The notes: a model not told the origin generated them from the sequence alone. DNA of 24,342 nt from CAYJPV01 sp964547975 (GCA_964547975.1 CAZJRM010000059.1:1-24342); one strand, 5' to 3'; positions 1 to 7,535 are shown, counted from the first letter of the stretch. Numbers and translations are program-made.

Positions 1-1487
1 TCCAGTCGGCCAAGCCCACGGCGCCGCTTCAGCCCGAGAACAACTCGGAACCGCCCCTGGGCATCCTCGACGGGTTCGTGTCGTCGTGGGACAACCTGCC
101 GAAGTTGCCGGATATCAAGTTGCTGGACACGCAGTACGACGAAATCAAGGCACTGGCCGAGAAGAAGCAGCCGGTCGTCCTCGAGTTCGACATCCGCAAC
201 TGGTTCAAGATGGGGCCGGTGAAGTATCACAACGTGGTCGCCACGTTGCGCGGCACGACGTACCCGGACGAGTACGTGGTCATCGGCGGGCACTTCGACG
301 CCTTCACGGGCGGCACGGGCGGCACCGACGACGGGTCGGGATTCGCGCCGGGGATGGAAGCCATTCGCCTCATGGCCGCCGCCGGCGCCAAGCCGAAACG
401 GTCGGTCATCTTCATCGCGTTCGCGGCGGAGGAACAGGGCCTCGTCGGCTCGCAGGCCTGGCTGAAACAACACCCCGAGCTGCACGGCAAGGTCGTGATG
501 ATGATCAACCGTGACGGTTCGCCGAGCGCGATTACCGGCGCGAACGTCCCCGAGACGTGGTACGACGACTTCAAGGCCATCACGACGCCGCTCGAGACGC
601 TGAACCCGAAGTGGCCGTTCAAGCTGAACAAATCGCTCCCGCGGGCACACGCCACCTCGCCGGGCGGCACCGACTCGTCGTCTTTTGAGATGGTGAGCAT
701 TCCCACCCTCAGCTTCACGACGACGAGCGTGCGCCAGGGCCCCGACGGCAAGGACATCAACTACACGTACAGCTATGCGTGGCACACGACGAACGACTTG
801 TACAGCGAGCTCGTGCCCTACACCGCGCACCAGCAGCACTCGGCGCTGGTGACCGCGCTCGTGGCCTACGGCGTGGCGAATCTCGACAAACCGCTCACGC
901 GTGACGGTGTCTATCTGGCCGACGGTCTCTACGCCGCCTTCTCGGTGGGCACGACCGAGGCGCCGAAGCAGTTCATGGTGAACCTCGACTTCGCCAACGC
1001 GCCGCTCGCCACCGCGAACTTCGTGCGCATCGTGGAAGGCAAGACGCCGCAGGCAGGCGGACGGGGCGGTCCACCGCCGGGAATGGGCTTCGGCGGGCCT
1101 CGCCAGGAACCGCCACCCATCGGCACGTTCGTGACCGTCAAGGGCGGTCTGGTGAACGGGATCGTCCAGTCGGAGACTCAGAAGGGCGTGGCGATCGCCA
1201 AACTGCCGAAGACGACCAACGCAGCCCTCAAGCACGACGCCGCCGGCATTCTGGGCGCGAGCGGTCCAAACACCTTCTACCTGACGCTGAAGAAGAACAC
1301 CGGTCTCGATCGGAAGAGCGCGGCCATCGGCAAGGTGATCGCGGGCGCGGGCGCGCTGTCGGAGATCAAGCCGGCCGACGCGATTCGCAGCGTGCGGATC
1401 GTGCGCGTCGGACAGGCGGCGCGAGACTTCAAGACCGACGACGACGCCTTCAAGACCCTGATGGAGAAGGCGACGAAGAAGAAGTAG
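1..1487 (+). CDS. Secreted M28-family zinc aminopeptidase fused to a cyclophilin-like domain (5' end missing)
   Basis: The frame is open to the left edge from base 3, giving 494 visible residues, so the signal peptide and N-terminal region lie outside the window. Residue numbers count from that codon. The M28 dinuclear-zinc set is visible: His97 in GGHFD, Asp109 in GTDDGSG, the Glu143-Glu144 pair in AAEEQG, an Asp in NRDGS, and His261 in AWHTTND. The family hydrolyses peptides from the N terminus, usually outside the cytoplasm. From about base 920 to 1430 the protein resembles a cyclophilin-type peptidyl-prolyl isomerase: ATANFVRIVEG, then KGGLVNGIVQSE, GILGASGPNTFYLTL and AIGKVIAG. A Gly/Pro-rich insert (about 1045-1125) lies where the catalytic Phe-His-Arg stretch is expected, so isomerase activity is doubtful. 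The gene ends in a Lys-rich tail followed by three consecutive in-frame TAG codons (1485-1493). Confidence 0.85.
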   Translation, partial: QSAKPTAPLQPENNSEPPLGILDGFVSSWDNLPKLPDIKLLDTQYDEIKALAEKKQPVVLEFDIRNWFKMGPVKYHNVVATLRGTTYPDEYVVIGGHFDAFTGGTGGTDDGSGFAPGMEAIRLMAAAGAKPKRSVIFIAFAAEEQGLVGSQAWLKQHPELHGKVVMMINRDGSPSAITGANVPETWYDDFKAITTPLETLNPKWPFKLNKSLPRAHATSPGGTDSSSFEMVSIPTLSFTTTSVRQGPDGKDINYTYSYAWHTTNDLYSELVPYTAHQQHSALVTALVAYGVANLDKPLTRDGVYLADGLYAAFSVGTTEAPKQFMVNLDFANAPLATANFVRIVEGKTPQAGGRGGPPPGMGFGGPRQEPPPIGTFVTVKGGLVNGIVQSETQKGVAIAKLPKTTNAALKHDAAGILGASGPNTFYLTLKKNTGLDRKSAAIGKVIAGAGALSEIKPADAIRSVRIVRVGQAARDFKTDDDAFKTLMEKATKKK

Positions 1488-1506
1488 TAGTAGATCTCAC
1501 CCAGGG

Positions 1507-1539
1507 CCCGGCCGGAGTCGTCGGATGATTCCGGCCGGG
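1507..1539 (+). terminator. GC-rich hairpin after the peptidase gene, possible terminator
   Basis: A perfect 10-base inverted repeat (CCCGGCCGGA at 1507-1516 and its complement at 1530-1539) with a 13-base loop lies 20 bases after the peptidase stop. The following bases (AACTCTTTC) are only weakly T-rich, so intrinsic termination is possible but not certain. Confidence 0.4.
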
Positions 1540-1551
1540 AACTCTTTCAGG

Positions 1552-1579
1552 CCGCGAGCCGCGAGCCGAGAGCCAGACG
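1552..1579 (+). repeat. Short tandem heptamer repeat directly before the CapA-like start codon
   Basis: CCGCGAG occurs twice in tandem (1552-1565), followed by the one-change copy CCGAGAG (1566-1572) and a weaker fourth unit (1573-1579). The array ends on the base before the ATG and occupies the place where a Shine-Dalgarno sequence would be; none is evident. Confidence 0.5.
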
Positions 1580-2740
1580 ATGTCCTTCTCCCTGCTCGTT
1601 GCCGGAGACTGGGCCCCGATTCGCGCGTTCGATCCCATCATCCGCCGCTCGCCAGAGGCTGTCTACGGAGACACCCTTCCGCTGCTGCGTCAGGCGGACC
1701 TCCGCATCGTCAATTGCGAAGCCGCGCTCACGGGCGCCGAGCCAGGCGTGTGGAAGAGCGGGGCGGTCTTCAAGGGCGGGGCCGCGCACGTCGATGGGTT
1801 GCGTGCCGTGCCGTTCAACGTGGCCTGCCTCGCCAACAATCACGTGCTGGACTACGGCGTGCGCGGATTGCGCGATACCCTCCGGACGCTGCATCGGGCA
1901 GGTATCAGGACCGTCGGCGCCGGACTCACTCCCGATGAGGCGTACGCGCCCCTCGCGCTCGAGGTCAAGGGGCAGGCGGTCCACGTCGTGAACATCAGCG
2001 AGGGCGAAGACGGAACCGCGGCGCGCCGCGGGGCGGGCGTCTTCGGCTGGGATGTCGCGAGGGCCGTCGACACCATCGAGCGGAGCAAGGATGCCGGCGC
2101 GCTGGTGGTCGTGGTGGCGCACTGCGGACTCGAATACGTGCCGTTCGCCCCACCTTACGTCGTTGACGCGTTCCGGGCGTTCGCCGATGCCGGCGCCGAC
2201 GCGGTCATCGGCCATCACCCGCACGTGCCCCAGGGCGTCGAATGGCGAGGGCGCACGCCCATCATCTACAGCCTCGGCAACTTCGTCTTCTACCAGCCGA
2301 CGACCCTCCATCACCGCAAGGTCGGGTACTTTGTCACGCTCGATTGCGTGGCGGGCCGCGTGGCCCGCGTGGACCTCCATCCATACCGGATCGTTGAGGA
2401 CGGACTTCGGATGCTCGACGCGCGCGAGGGCGCGGCATTCCTGAAGACATTGTCGAGGTTGTCGAGGCCCTACCGGACGGCCGACGGGCACCTGAAGGCG
2501 TGGGACGCTTATCTGGACTTCTACGGCGCGGAGGGGTTTTCGGCCGAAGTGTCGGGGATCCTCGCGAGGATGGGGACCGAGCCCGAGAAGGCGGCGGCGA
2601 TGTTCAGGAACCGGATCACCACCGCCCAGCACGTGGAGTTGTGGCGCACGTATCTGGACCGGGTCATTGCAGGGCGAATCGGGCGCAGCTCGAAGGACGC
2701 GCAGGCGCTCGTCGCGGAGTACTTCTCGCGCACCGCCTGA
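1580..2740 (+). CDS. CapA-family metallophosphatase-like protein (poly-gamma-glutamate capsule type)
   Basis: This 386-residue protein has the motif series of the CapA/PGA_cap family, a branch of the calcineurin-like metallophosphatase fold. Visible are Asp10 in VAGDW, Asn45-Cys-Glu47, ANNH at 85-88, AHCG around His181, GHHPH at 211-215 and SLGNF at 231-235. These supply the usual metal ligands. In Bacillus the family takes part in making or anchoring poly-gamma-glutamate, but most bacterial members have no known substrate. No signal peptide or membrane segment is seen, so this one is probably cytoplasmic, unlike many CapA proteins. Residues 240-386 form a probably helical tail. No capB or capC partners are nearby, so a capsule role is not supported here. 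ATG 1580 is the only sensible start although the upstream region lacks a clear ribosome-binding site. Confidence 0.85.
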   Translation: MSFSLLVAGDWAPIRAFDPIIRRSPEAVYGDTLPLLRQADLRIVNCEAALTGAEPGVWKSGAVFKGGAAHVDGLRAVPFNVACLANNHVLDYGVRGLRDTLRTLHRAGIRTVGAGLTPDEAYAPLALEVKGQAVHVVNISEGEDGTAARRGAGVFGWDVARAVDTIERSKDAGALVVVVAHCGLEYVPFAPPYVVDAFRAFADAGADAVIGHHPHVPQGVEWRGRTPIIYSLGNFVFYQPTTLHHRKVGYFVTLDCVAGRVARVDLHPYRIVEDGLRMLDAREGAAFLKTLSRLSRPYRTADGHLKAWDAYLDFYGAEGFSAEVSGILARMGTEPEKAAAMFRNRITTAQHVELWRTYLDRVIAGRIGRSSKDAQALVAEYFSRTA

Positions 2741-2751
2741 CGCGGTCAGGC
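2735..2751. terminator. Hairpin containing the stop codons of two convergent genes
   Basis: GCCTGAC (2735-2741) and its perfect complement GTCAGGC (2745-2751) flank a 3-base loop. The left arm carries the TGA of the CapA-like gene and the right arm carries the complement of the TGA of the ATP-grasp gene. It could help end transcription in both directions. There is no T-run on either side, so the call is tentative. Confidence 0.35.
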
Positions 2752-3735
2752 CGGGGCGAGTCCGTACCGGCGTCCCGCCGCTTCGATGACCGTCTTCACC
2801 AGCCGCCGGTAGTCATCCATCGCTCCCCCCGGCGAACGGTAGTAGAGCGAGCACAACTGCGGACCCCAGCTCTTGACGGGTTTCAAGCCGGGGATTCCGT
2901 TCACCTCCATGATGCGCAGCGCGCCCGAGACGTCGGTCTTCATGTCGATGCGCACGTGGTCGAGGCAGCGCATGGCGTCGGCGGCGCGAGAGGCCAGTGC
3001 GGCGGCCTCGTCGCCTCGCGCGGGCGGAAGGCTGACCTTCGTGACGCCCACGCCGCGAAGATCCGCGCGCAGGACCTTGTGCTTGCCGTAGAGATGCGGT
3101 GCGACCGTGACGAGACCGGGAAAACACTCCCGCGTCGCGCCATTGCCCACGACCAGCACGGTGTATTCGTCACCCGGCATGAAGTCTTCCACGAGCGCGG
3201 CCTGCTGGAACTCCCGTTCGATCCAGGTGACCTGACGCCGGAGTTCGTCGGGGTTCGAGACGACGCTGTCGTCGTTGATGCCGACGGAACGCGATTCCCC
3301 CATGGGCTTGACGAACGCCGGAAAGGCGATGCCGCCGAGGTCGTCGGTGCTGCGAACGAGATGGTGCGCCGGGACCGGTACACCGCGACTGGCCAGCGCC
3401 CGGTGCGTTTCGTATTTGTCCAGCATCTCCCGCATCGTCTGGGCGTTGGAGCCGATGTACGGAATGCCCTTGTCGTCGAAGACGTCGGCGACCCATGTGC
3501 CGTGTTCACCGCGACCGATGAACTTCTCGTTGTCGGTGATGTAGTAGAGCGCGCTCCAGACGATGTCGTAGCCGCCGCCGGCGATCGCGCTGTGGAAGTC
3601 GGCTTCGGTGTGGACGAAAGCGATCGTGGCGGGATGGCCGGTGGCGCGTGCGGCGTCGGCGATGGACTCGGTGACGTGGAGGTCCCCCCAGCCCTGGGCA
3701 TCCCCGCCCGGACCCGTCAGCAGCAGCACTCGCAT
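2746..3735 (-). CDS. D-alanine--D-alanine ligase-like ATP-grasp enzyme
   Basis: This 329-residue protein has the layout of the Ddl family. An N-terminal alpha/beta domain (about 1-100) precedes an ATP-grasp region. Lys107 and Lys143 (FVKPMGESRSVG) are candidate ATP-binding lysines, and EDFMPGDEYTV lies around Glu183. The metal-binding end reads RIDM (Asp264) and MEVNGIPGL (Glu277, Asn279), very close to the Ddl consensus EVNTxPG. The family joins two D-alanines for peptidoglycan, but related enzymes make other dipeptides, so the substrate is inferred. A strong GGGAG lies 7 bases before ATG 3735. The racemase gene lies upstream on the same strand, 133 bases away across an inverted repeat, which supports a shared role in cell-wall precursors. 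The 3' end is 5 bases from the convergent CapA-like gene. Confidence 0.8.
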   Translation of the reverse strand: MRVLLLTGPGGDAQGWGDLHVTESIADAARATGHPATIAFVHTEADFHSAIAGGGYDIVWSALYYITDNEKFIGRGEHGTWVADVFDDKGIPYIGSNAQTMREMLDKYETHRALASRGVPVPAHHLVRSTDDLGGIAFPAFVKPMGESRSVGINDDSVVSNPDELRRQVTWIEREFQQAALVEDFMPGDEYTVLVVGNGATRECFPGLVTVAPHLYGKHKVLRADLRGVGVTKVSLPPARGDEAAALASRAADAMRCLDHVRIDMKTDVSGALRIMEVNGIPGLKPVKSWGPQLCSLYYRSPGGAMDDYRRLVKTVIEAAGRRYGLAPA

Positions 3736-3749
3736 CGTCTATCTCCCGA

Positions 3750-3859
3750 GAGAAAGGGGCCTGACCCCGAAGACACGCGTCTCTGTGCCAGTAACCCACG
3801 TCATATCAGATACTTACCCGCCCGCAGCGCCGTGATTCCGGGGTCAGGCCCCTTTTCTC
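3750..3859. repeat. Long inverted repeat, REP-like, between the racemase and ligase genes
   Basis: The left arm (3750-3771) and right arm (3836-3859) are complementary over 22-24 bases except for two single-base indels. Each arm contains the core GGGGCCTGACCCC or its complement, itself an imperfect palindrome, flanked by A or T runs. The 64-base spacer has no coding potential. The left arm begins just upstream of the ligase Shine-Dalgarno; the right arm ends 9 bases past the racemase stop. From memory, motifs of this kind are scattered through many GC-rich genomes and resemble the REP elements mobilised by RAYT (IS200-like) transposases; no transposase gene is present here. A stem this long could also affect expression of the ligase gene. 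Confidence 0.65.
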
Positions 3860-3868
3860 ATTTCCGTC

Positions 3869-4759
3869 TCAAAACAGCGTGGGGGCGTGGCGGTAAGCGA
3901 TCAGTGCCTCCGCCGTCGCCGGCGACACGGGCCGCACCAGGGTCGAAATCCCGGCCCGAGTCCGGTCGTCCAACGCCACTTTCGACACGACCTCGACCGC
4001 CGGCGCGGCCTTGCCGGCCGGAACCGCCTCCGTCAAGAGCCGTCCCATGGCGTCCCGCACCATCCGCACGTTCGGATCCAGGGCGCGCACGCAGCGGCCC
4101 GTCGCTGCGGCGACGGCCGAGGCGAGGCGGTCGGCCACGTAGCCGTAATGCGTGCAGCATAGCCCCAGCCACACTCCCTGACTTCCGGTGACCGCCTCGC
4201 CCACGTCACTCGCGTACGCCTCGATGAGCTCCGTGACTCGCGGGCCGCCGATGTCCCTCTCGATGGCCGTGGCCAGGCCGTGGCACGACACCGAACCGAT
4301 CCGCTCCGGCGCGACACCCGCCGCGATCAGCGCTCGACGGTGCGCGCCGGACGAAATGGTCGTCCTCGTGCCCAGCAGCACGATTGAGGAGGCCGGGCTG
4401 CTGCGTAACTCCTCCTCGAACAGCGCCACGCCGCAGTCGACGATACCTTCGACGGGACACACGGCCGCCCGACTGAAGGCCGTGTCCTCGAAGAGGATCG
4501 ACAACGTGTTGCACGCAATCAGCAGCCGGTCCGGCTTCAGCGCCGCCATGGCCTCGAGTGCGCGGTCGAACACCTCGGCACGCTCACCGTCGTTGCTGAA
4601 GTCGTTATAGCCGCGTCCCTCCTCGGGCCAGGCGTTCACGTACGTCAGCCTGACGCGCCCCGCCAGCGGCGATCCGCGCAGATCGCGTTCCAGGGCTGCG
4701 CAAATCGACAGCCCGCCCAGACCCGAGTCGGTGAGCATCAGACGCACGAGCCCGATCAT
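3869..4759 (-). CDS. murI: Glutamate racemase / Asp-Glu racemase family protein
   Basis: This 296-residue protein belongs to the cofactor-independent Asp/Glu racemase family, which uses two cysteines to interconvert L- and D-glutamate for peptidoglycan. Both catalytic cysteine motifs are present: Cys83 in IACNTLS and Cys202 in CCTHYGY. The N terminus has the family Asp in TDSGLGGLS (Asp11). The region that in typical MurI reads YxADxxxxPYG is replaced by YVNAWPEEGRGYN, so this is a divergent member and could act on another substrate. ATG 4759 is chosen because it leaves the usual short lead before DSGxGG; an ATG at 4738 is also possible. The frame stays open far upstream, but that part lies opposite the VWFA-related gene and is not coding. 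It diverges from that gene across only 30 bases. Confidence 0.78.
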   Translation of the reverse strand: MIGLVRLMLTDSGLGGLSICAALERDLRGSPLAGRVRLTYVNAWPEEGRGYNDFSNDGERAEVFDRALEAMAALKPDRLLIACNTLSILFEDTAFSRAAVCPVEGIVDCGVALFEEELRSSPASSIVLLGTRTTISSGAHRRALIAAGVAPERIGSVSCHGLATAIERDIGGPRVTELIEAYASDVGEAVTGSQGVWLGLCCTHYGYVADRLASAVAAATGRCVRALDPNVRMVRDAMGRLLTEAVPAGKAAPAVEVVSKVALDDRTRAGISTLVRPVSPATAEALIAYRHAPTLF

Positions 4760-4777
4760 ACTCAACCGGACACCGCG

Positions 4778-4783
4778 TACAAT
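4778..4783 (+). promoter_or_regulatory. Candidate -10 element for a leaderless transcript
   Basis: TACAAT at 4778-4783 matches the bacterial -10 consensus at five of six positions. It ends 6 bases before the ATG at 4790, so transcription would begin at or next to the start codon. No Shine-Dalgarno sequence is seen between them, which agrees with leaderless translation. No convincing -35 was found. Confidence 0.45.
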
Positions 4784-4789
4784 GCAGGC

Positions 4790-6685
4790 ATGAGGACATT
4801 GCTGCTCCGGCTGACCTTCGCCTGCGGATGTGTCGCCGCCGTCGCGGCCCAGGCGCCGCCCCCCCAGCAGCCGCCGGCCTCCGCCCAGAACCCGGCGCAG
4901 GCGCAACCCCAAGGCCAGCAACAGCAGCCGCCGGTCTTCCGGGCGGGCGTCAAGGTCGTCCGGGTGGACGCCACTGTCACCGGGAAGGGCGACAAACCCG
5001 CGGCCGACCTGCAGGCCGCCGACTTCGAGGTCTCCGAAGACGGAGTGCCGCAGAAGGTCGAGCAAGTCGAGTTCATCCGGCTCACCGGCCAGCGTCCGGA
5101 CGACGGGCAGGCGCTTGCGATCCGCTCGCAGGCACACGCCGAAGCCGAGGCCGCCCGAGAGGACGTGCGGCTCTTCGCCATCTTCCTGGACGACTACCAC
5201 GTCGACAAGACGCCCGAGATCACGATCCCGTTGCGGCGCGACCTCGTCGAATTCGTCCGCAACCTCTGGCCGACGGATCTCGTGACCGTCATGGAGCCGC
5301 TGACCGCCCTGAGCGCCCTGAAGTTCACGCGCGACCAGCAGGAGCTCGTCCGCCTCATGCAGTCGTTCGAGGGGCGGCAAGGCGAGCTGTTCCCCATCAA
5401 GAGCCGGCTGGAAGAAGCGCAGCTCGCGCGGGGCAACATCCGCCGTGTCCGTGCCGAAGTCACGCTCGGAGCGCTCGCCGCCCTGGCCGTCAAACTGGGC
5501 GGCCTGCGCGAAGGCCGCAAGACCATCCTGTTCGTCAGCCAGGGTCCGCCGACCTACCTCGGGCCGATGGACGGCAACCTGCAGTACCTGATGCGGGAGG
5601 TCACCGACGCCGCGAACCGCGGCAACGTGACCATCTACTGCCTCGATCCCCGCACGCTGGGTAGCGAGTACCGCCTCGGCGTCCGCGACACGCTGATGCA
5701 GCTCGCCGCCGAGACCGGCGGCCGCGCTATCATCAACACGAACGACTTTTCCGTCGGCCTGGGCCGCCTGCTGGCCGAAACCAGCGCCTACTACATCCTC
5801 GGCTACACACCCACCCGCACCGAAGACGACGGGAAGTTCCACAAGATCAGCGTCAAAGTAAGACGGCCGGGGCTTCGCGTGATGGCACGGCAGGGGTACT
5901 GGGCGCCCAGTCCGCGTGAAGTCGAGGCAGCTGCCGAGTTGGCGAACCGGCCGCGCGCACCCGGCATCGCCCGCGCACTCGATTCCGCCGAGAATGCCCG
6001 TGCCACCAAACGCGTGGCCAGTGTCTGGATGGGCACCTCGAAGGGAGCCGACGGCAAGACCCGCGTCAACCTCGCGTGGGAGCCGGCCGATTCGACGCGC
6101 GGTGAGGCCGTGGCGTCGCTCGACGCCGAGTTCCTGCCGGCGGGAGGCGGCGCCGCCCTCGCGAAGATCCCGGCCATGCCGGCGACGATTCCCGGCAAGC
6201 CGGCGAAGGCTGCCCCGCCCGTTTTGCTGGCGCCCGGCACCGTCAAGGTGCGTTTTATCGCGAAATCCCCCGAAGGGGGCACTGTCGACGACTGGACCGA
6301 CCAGGTCGTCATCGAGGACTTCTCGACCGCGCCGGTGGCCCTGTCGGCGGCGAAGGTGTTCCGTGCCCGTTCATTCATCGAATGGAAGGCGCTTCAGTCG
6401 GAACCCGACCCGCAGCCGTCAGCGCTCTGGCAGTTCCGGCGCACCGAACGCGCGCTCGTGACGCTCGAGTGCTACGCCGCGGCCGCGCCCGCCGCACAGG
6501 CCCACATCCTCAGCCGGGACGGCAAGGAACTCACGGCGCTGCCGCTGCCGGAGATCCAGGACGGGCGCCTGAAGTTCGAACTGCCCGTGAGCAGTCTCGG
6601 GCAGGGGACCTACCTGTTGCGAATCCGGCTCACATCGGGTGATCAGACCGCCGAACAGGTCAACGCGTTCCAAATCGTGCAATGA
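4790..6685 (+). CDS. Secreted VWFA-related domain protein (acidobacterial type)
   Basis: This 631-residue exported protein starts with a signal peptide (about 1-21, ending CVAAVAAQ), then a Pro/Gln-rich low-complexity stretch to about residue 48. Next comes the segment VDATVTGKGDKPAADLQ leading into FEVSEDGVPQ, characteristic of the acidobacterial VWFA-related family. The VWA-like core follows: LFAIFLDDYHV at the place of the metal-binding DxSxS motif, GRKTILFVSQG, and VTIYCLDPRTL. It closes with AYYILGYTPT and ARQGYW around residues 335-370. The DxSxS motif is replaced by DDYHV, so metal-dependent adhesion is uncertain. About 250 C-terminal residues are beta-rich and unassigned. Family members are abundant in acidobacteria and have no settled function; a role in surface binding is only an inference. 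The nucleosidase gene follows after 4 bases. Confidence 0.85.
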   Translation: MRTLLLRLTFACGCVAAVAAQAPPPQQPPASAQNPAQAQPQGQQQQPPVFRAGVKVVRVDATVTGKGDKPAADLQAADFEVSEDGVPQKVEQVEFIRLTGQRPDDGQALAIRSQAHAEAEAAREDVRLFAIFLDDYHVDKTPEITIPLRRDLVEFVRNLWPTDLVTVMEPLTALSALKFTRDQQELVRLMQSFEGRQGELFPIKSRLEEAQLARGNIRRVRAEVTLGALAALAVKLGGLREGRKTILFVSQGPPTYLGPMDGNLQYLMREVTDAANRGNVTIYCLDPRTLGSEYRLGVRDTLMQLAAETGGRAIINTNDFSVGLGRLLAETSAYYILGYTPTRTEDDGKFHKISVKVRRPGLRVMARQGYWAPSPREVEAAAELANRPRAPGIARALDSAENARATKRVASVWMGTSKGADGKTRVNLAWEPADSTRGEAVASLDAEFLPAGGGAALAKIPAMPATIPGKPAKAAPPVLLAPGTVKVRFIAKSPEGGTVDDWTDQVVIEDFSTAPVALSAAKVFRARSFIEWKALQSEPDPQPSALWQFRRTERALVTLECYAAAAPAAQAHILSRDGKELTALPLPEIQDGRLKFELPVSSLGQGTYLLRIRLTSGDQTAEQVNAFQIVQ

Positions 6686-6689
6686 CGCC

Positions 6690-7523
6690 ATGCCGATGAT
6701 CAGACGTCCCGCCTTCGCCGCCCTCGTGTTGCTGTGCCTCGCCAGCGCCGTCTTCGCGCAACCGCCGGGGGCGGCGCCGGTCGAGCCGCCCGTTGACCTC
6801 CTGATCCAGGGCGCGGTCGACACCGAACTGCAGCCGCTGCTGGCCGCCCTCGAAGGGGCGGAGCGCGTCCAGATCGGGGCGTGGACGTTCTGGCGCGGCC
6901 GCATGGGCGGCAAGCGGGTTGTCGTGTCGCGAACGGAAGTGGGGCACGCGAACGCTGCGGCATCGACGGCACTCGGGATCATGACCTTCCGCCCGAAGCT
7001 CATCATCAACCAGGGAACCGCGGGGGCCGTGGACCCTACGCTCAAGGTCTTCGACATCGTCGTCGGCGAGTCGACGGTGGACTACGGGTCGTTCCAGTCC
7101 ACGCACGCGGATCTCGGGGCAGGGGTGGACCAGGCCCGCTGGACGCCGCTTCCGCACCGGATCCGCCTCGACGGTGGCGAACGGGTGGAGTTCAAATCGT
7201 TCCCGGGCGATGCCGAGGCGATGAAAGTCGCATTCGCCACGCCGAATCCCAGGGGCCGGGTTCTGGCCGGAGTCATCGGGTCGGCCTACGAATTCAACCG
7301 GGAACTCGATCGCCTCGTCTGGATGCGCAAGACCTACGGTGTTTCCACCGAAGACATGGAGAGCGCGTTCGCGGCCGTGGTCGCCACCGGTTTCAGGACG
7401 CCGTTTCTGGCCATTCGTATCGTTTCGGACAACGAGTTTACCGCGCCCGATTTCCAGCGCGTCGCCGGCGAGTACTGCGCGGCGTTCGTCGTGGACCTGG
7501 TCAAGGGATCGCCTCGAAAGTAG
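6690..7523 (+). CDS. Exported nucleosidase of the MTAN/PNP superfamily
   Basis: This 277-residue protein has a signal peptide (about 1-23, ending ASAVFAQ) and a nucleoside phosphorylase/nucleosidase fold similar to methylthioadenosine/S-adenosylhomocysteine nucleosidase. Key residues are visible: Glu46 in GAVDTEL (equivalent to the MTAN catalytic Glu), the glycine-rich NQGTAGAVDP (108-117), the ribose-binding EDMES (221-225), and Asp247 in RIVSDNEF, the family catalytic acid. Such enzymes cleave the N-glycosidic bond of nucleosides and are normally cytoplasmic, so export suggests salvage of extracellular nucleosides. The substrate is not determined. ATG 6690 is chosen because it is 4 bases after the previous stop and begins the signal peptide; ATG 6696 is possible. 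The frame extends upstream to 6639 inside the previous gene. Tight spacing suggests cotranscription and translational coupling with the VWFA-related gene. Confidence 0.8.
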   Translation: MPMIRRPAFAALVLLCLASAVFAQPPGAAPVEPPVDLLIQGAVDTELQPLLAALEGAERVQIGAWTFWRGRMGGKRVVVSRTEVGHANAAASTALGIMTFRPKLIINQGTAGAVDPTLKVFDIVVGESTVDYGSFQSTHADLGAGVDQARWTPLPHRIRLDGGERVEFKSFPGDAEAMKVAFATPNPRGRVLAGVIGSAYEFNRELDRLVWMRKTYGVSTEDMESAFAAVVATGFRTPFLAIRIVSDNEFTAPDFQRVAGEYCAAFVVDLVKGSPRK

Positions 7524-7535
7524 CTGACAGGACGC

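Noticed and set aside
1547..2632. Minus-strand open frame opposite the CapA-like gene
   Set aside because: It is antisense to a gene with complete family motifs and has no recognisable domain or start signal.
1580..2740. Possible poly-gamma-glutamate capsule operon
   Set aside because: Only a CapA-like gene is present; there are no capB or capC genes and no signal peptide or membrane anchor.
2500..4191. Long plus-strand open frame of over 500 codons
   Set aside because: It runs opposite to the ATP-grasp and racemase genes, which have clear motifs; its product is low-complexity Arg/Ala/Pro, as expected from a GC-rich antisense frame.
4760..5842. N-terminal extension of the racemase frame
   Set aside because: The extension is antisense to the VWFA-related gene and lacks domains; the family normally begins a few residues before DSGxGG.
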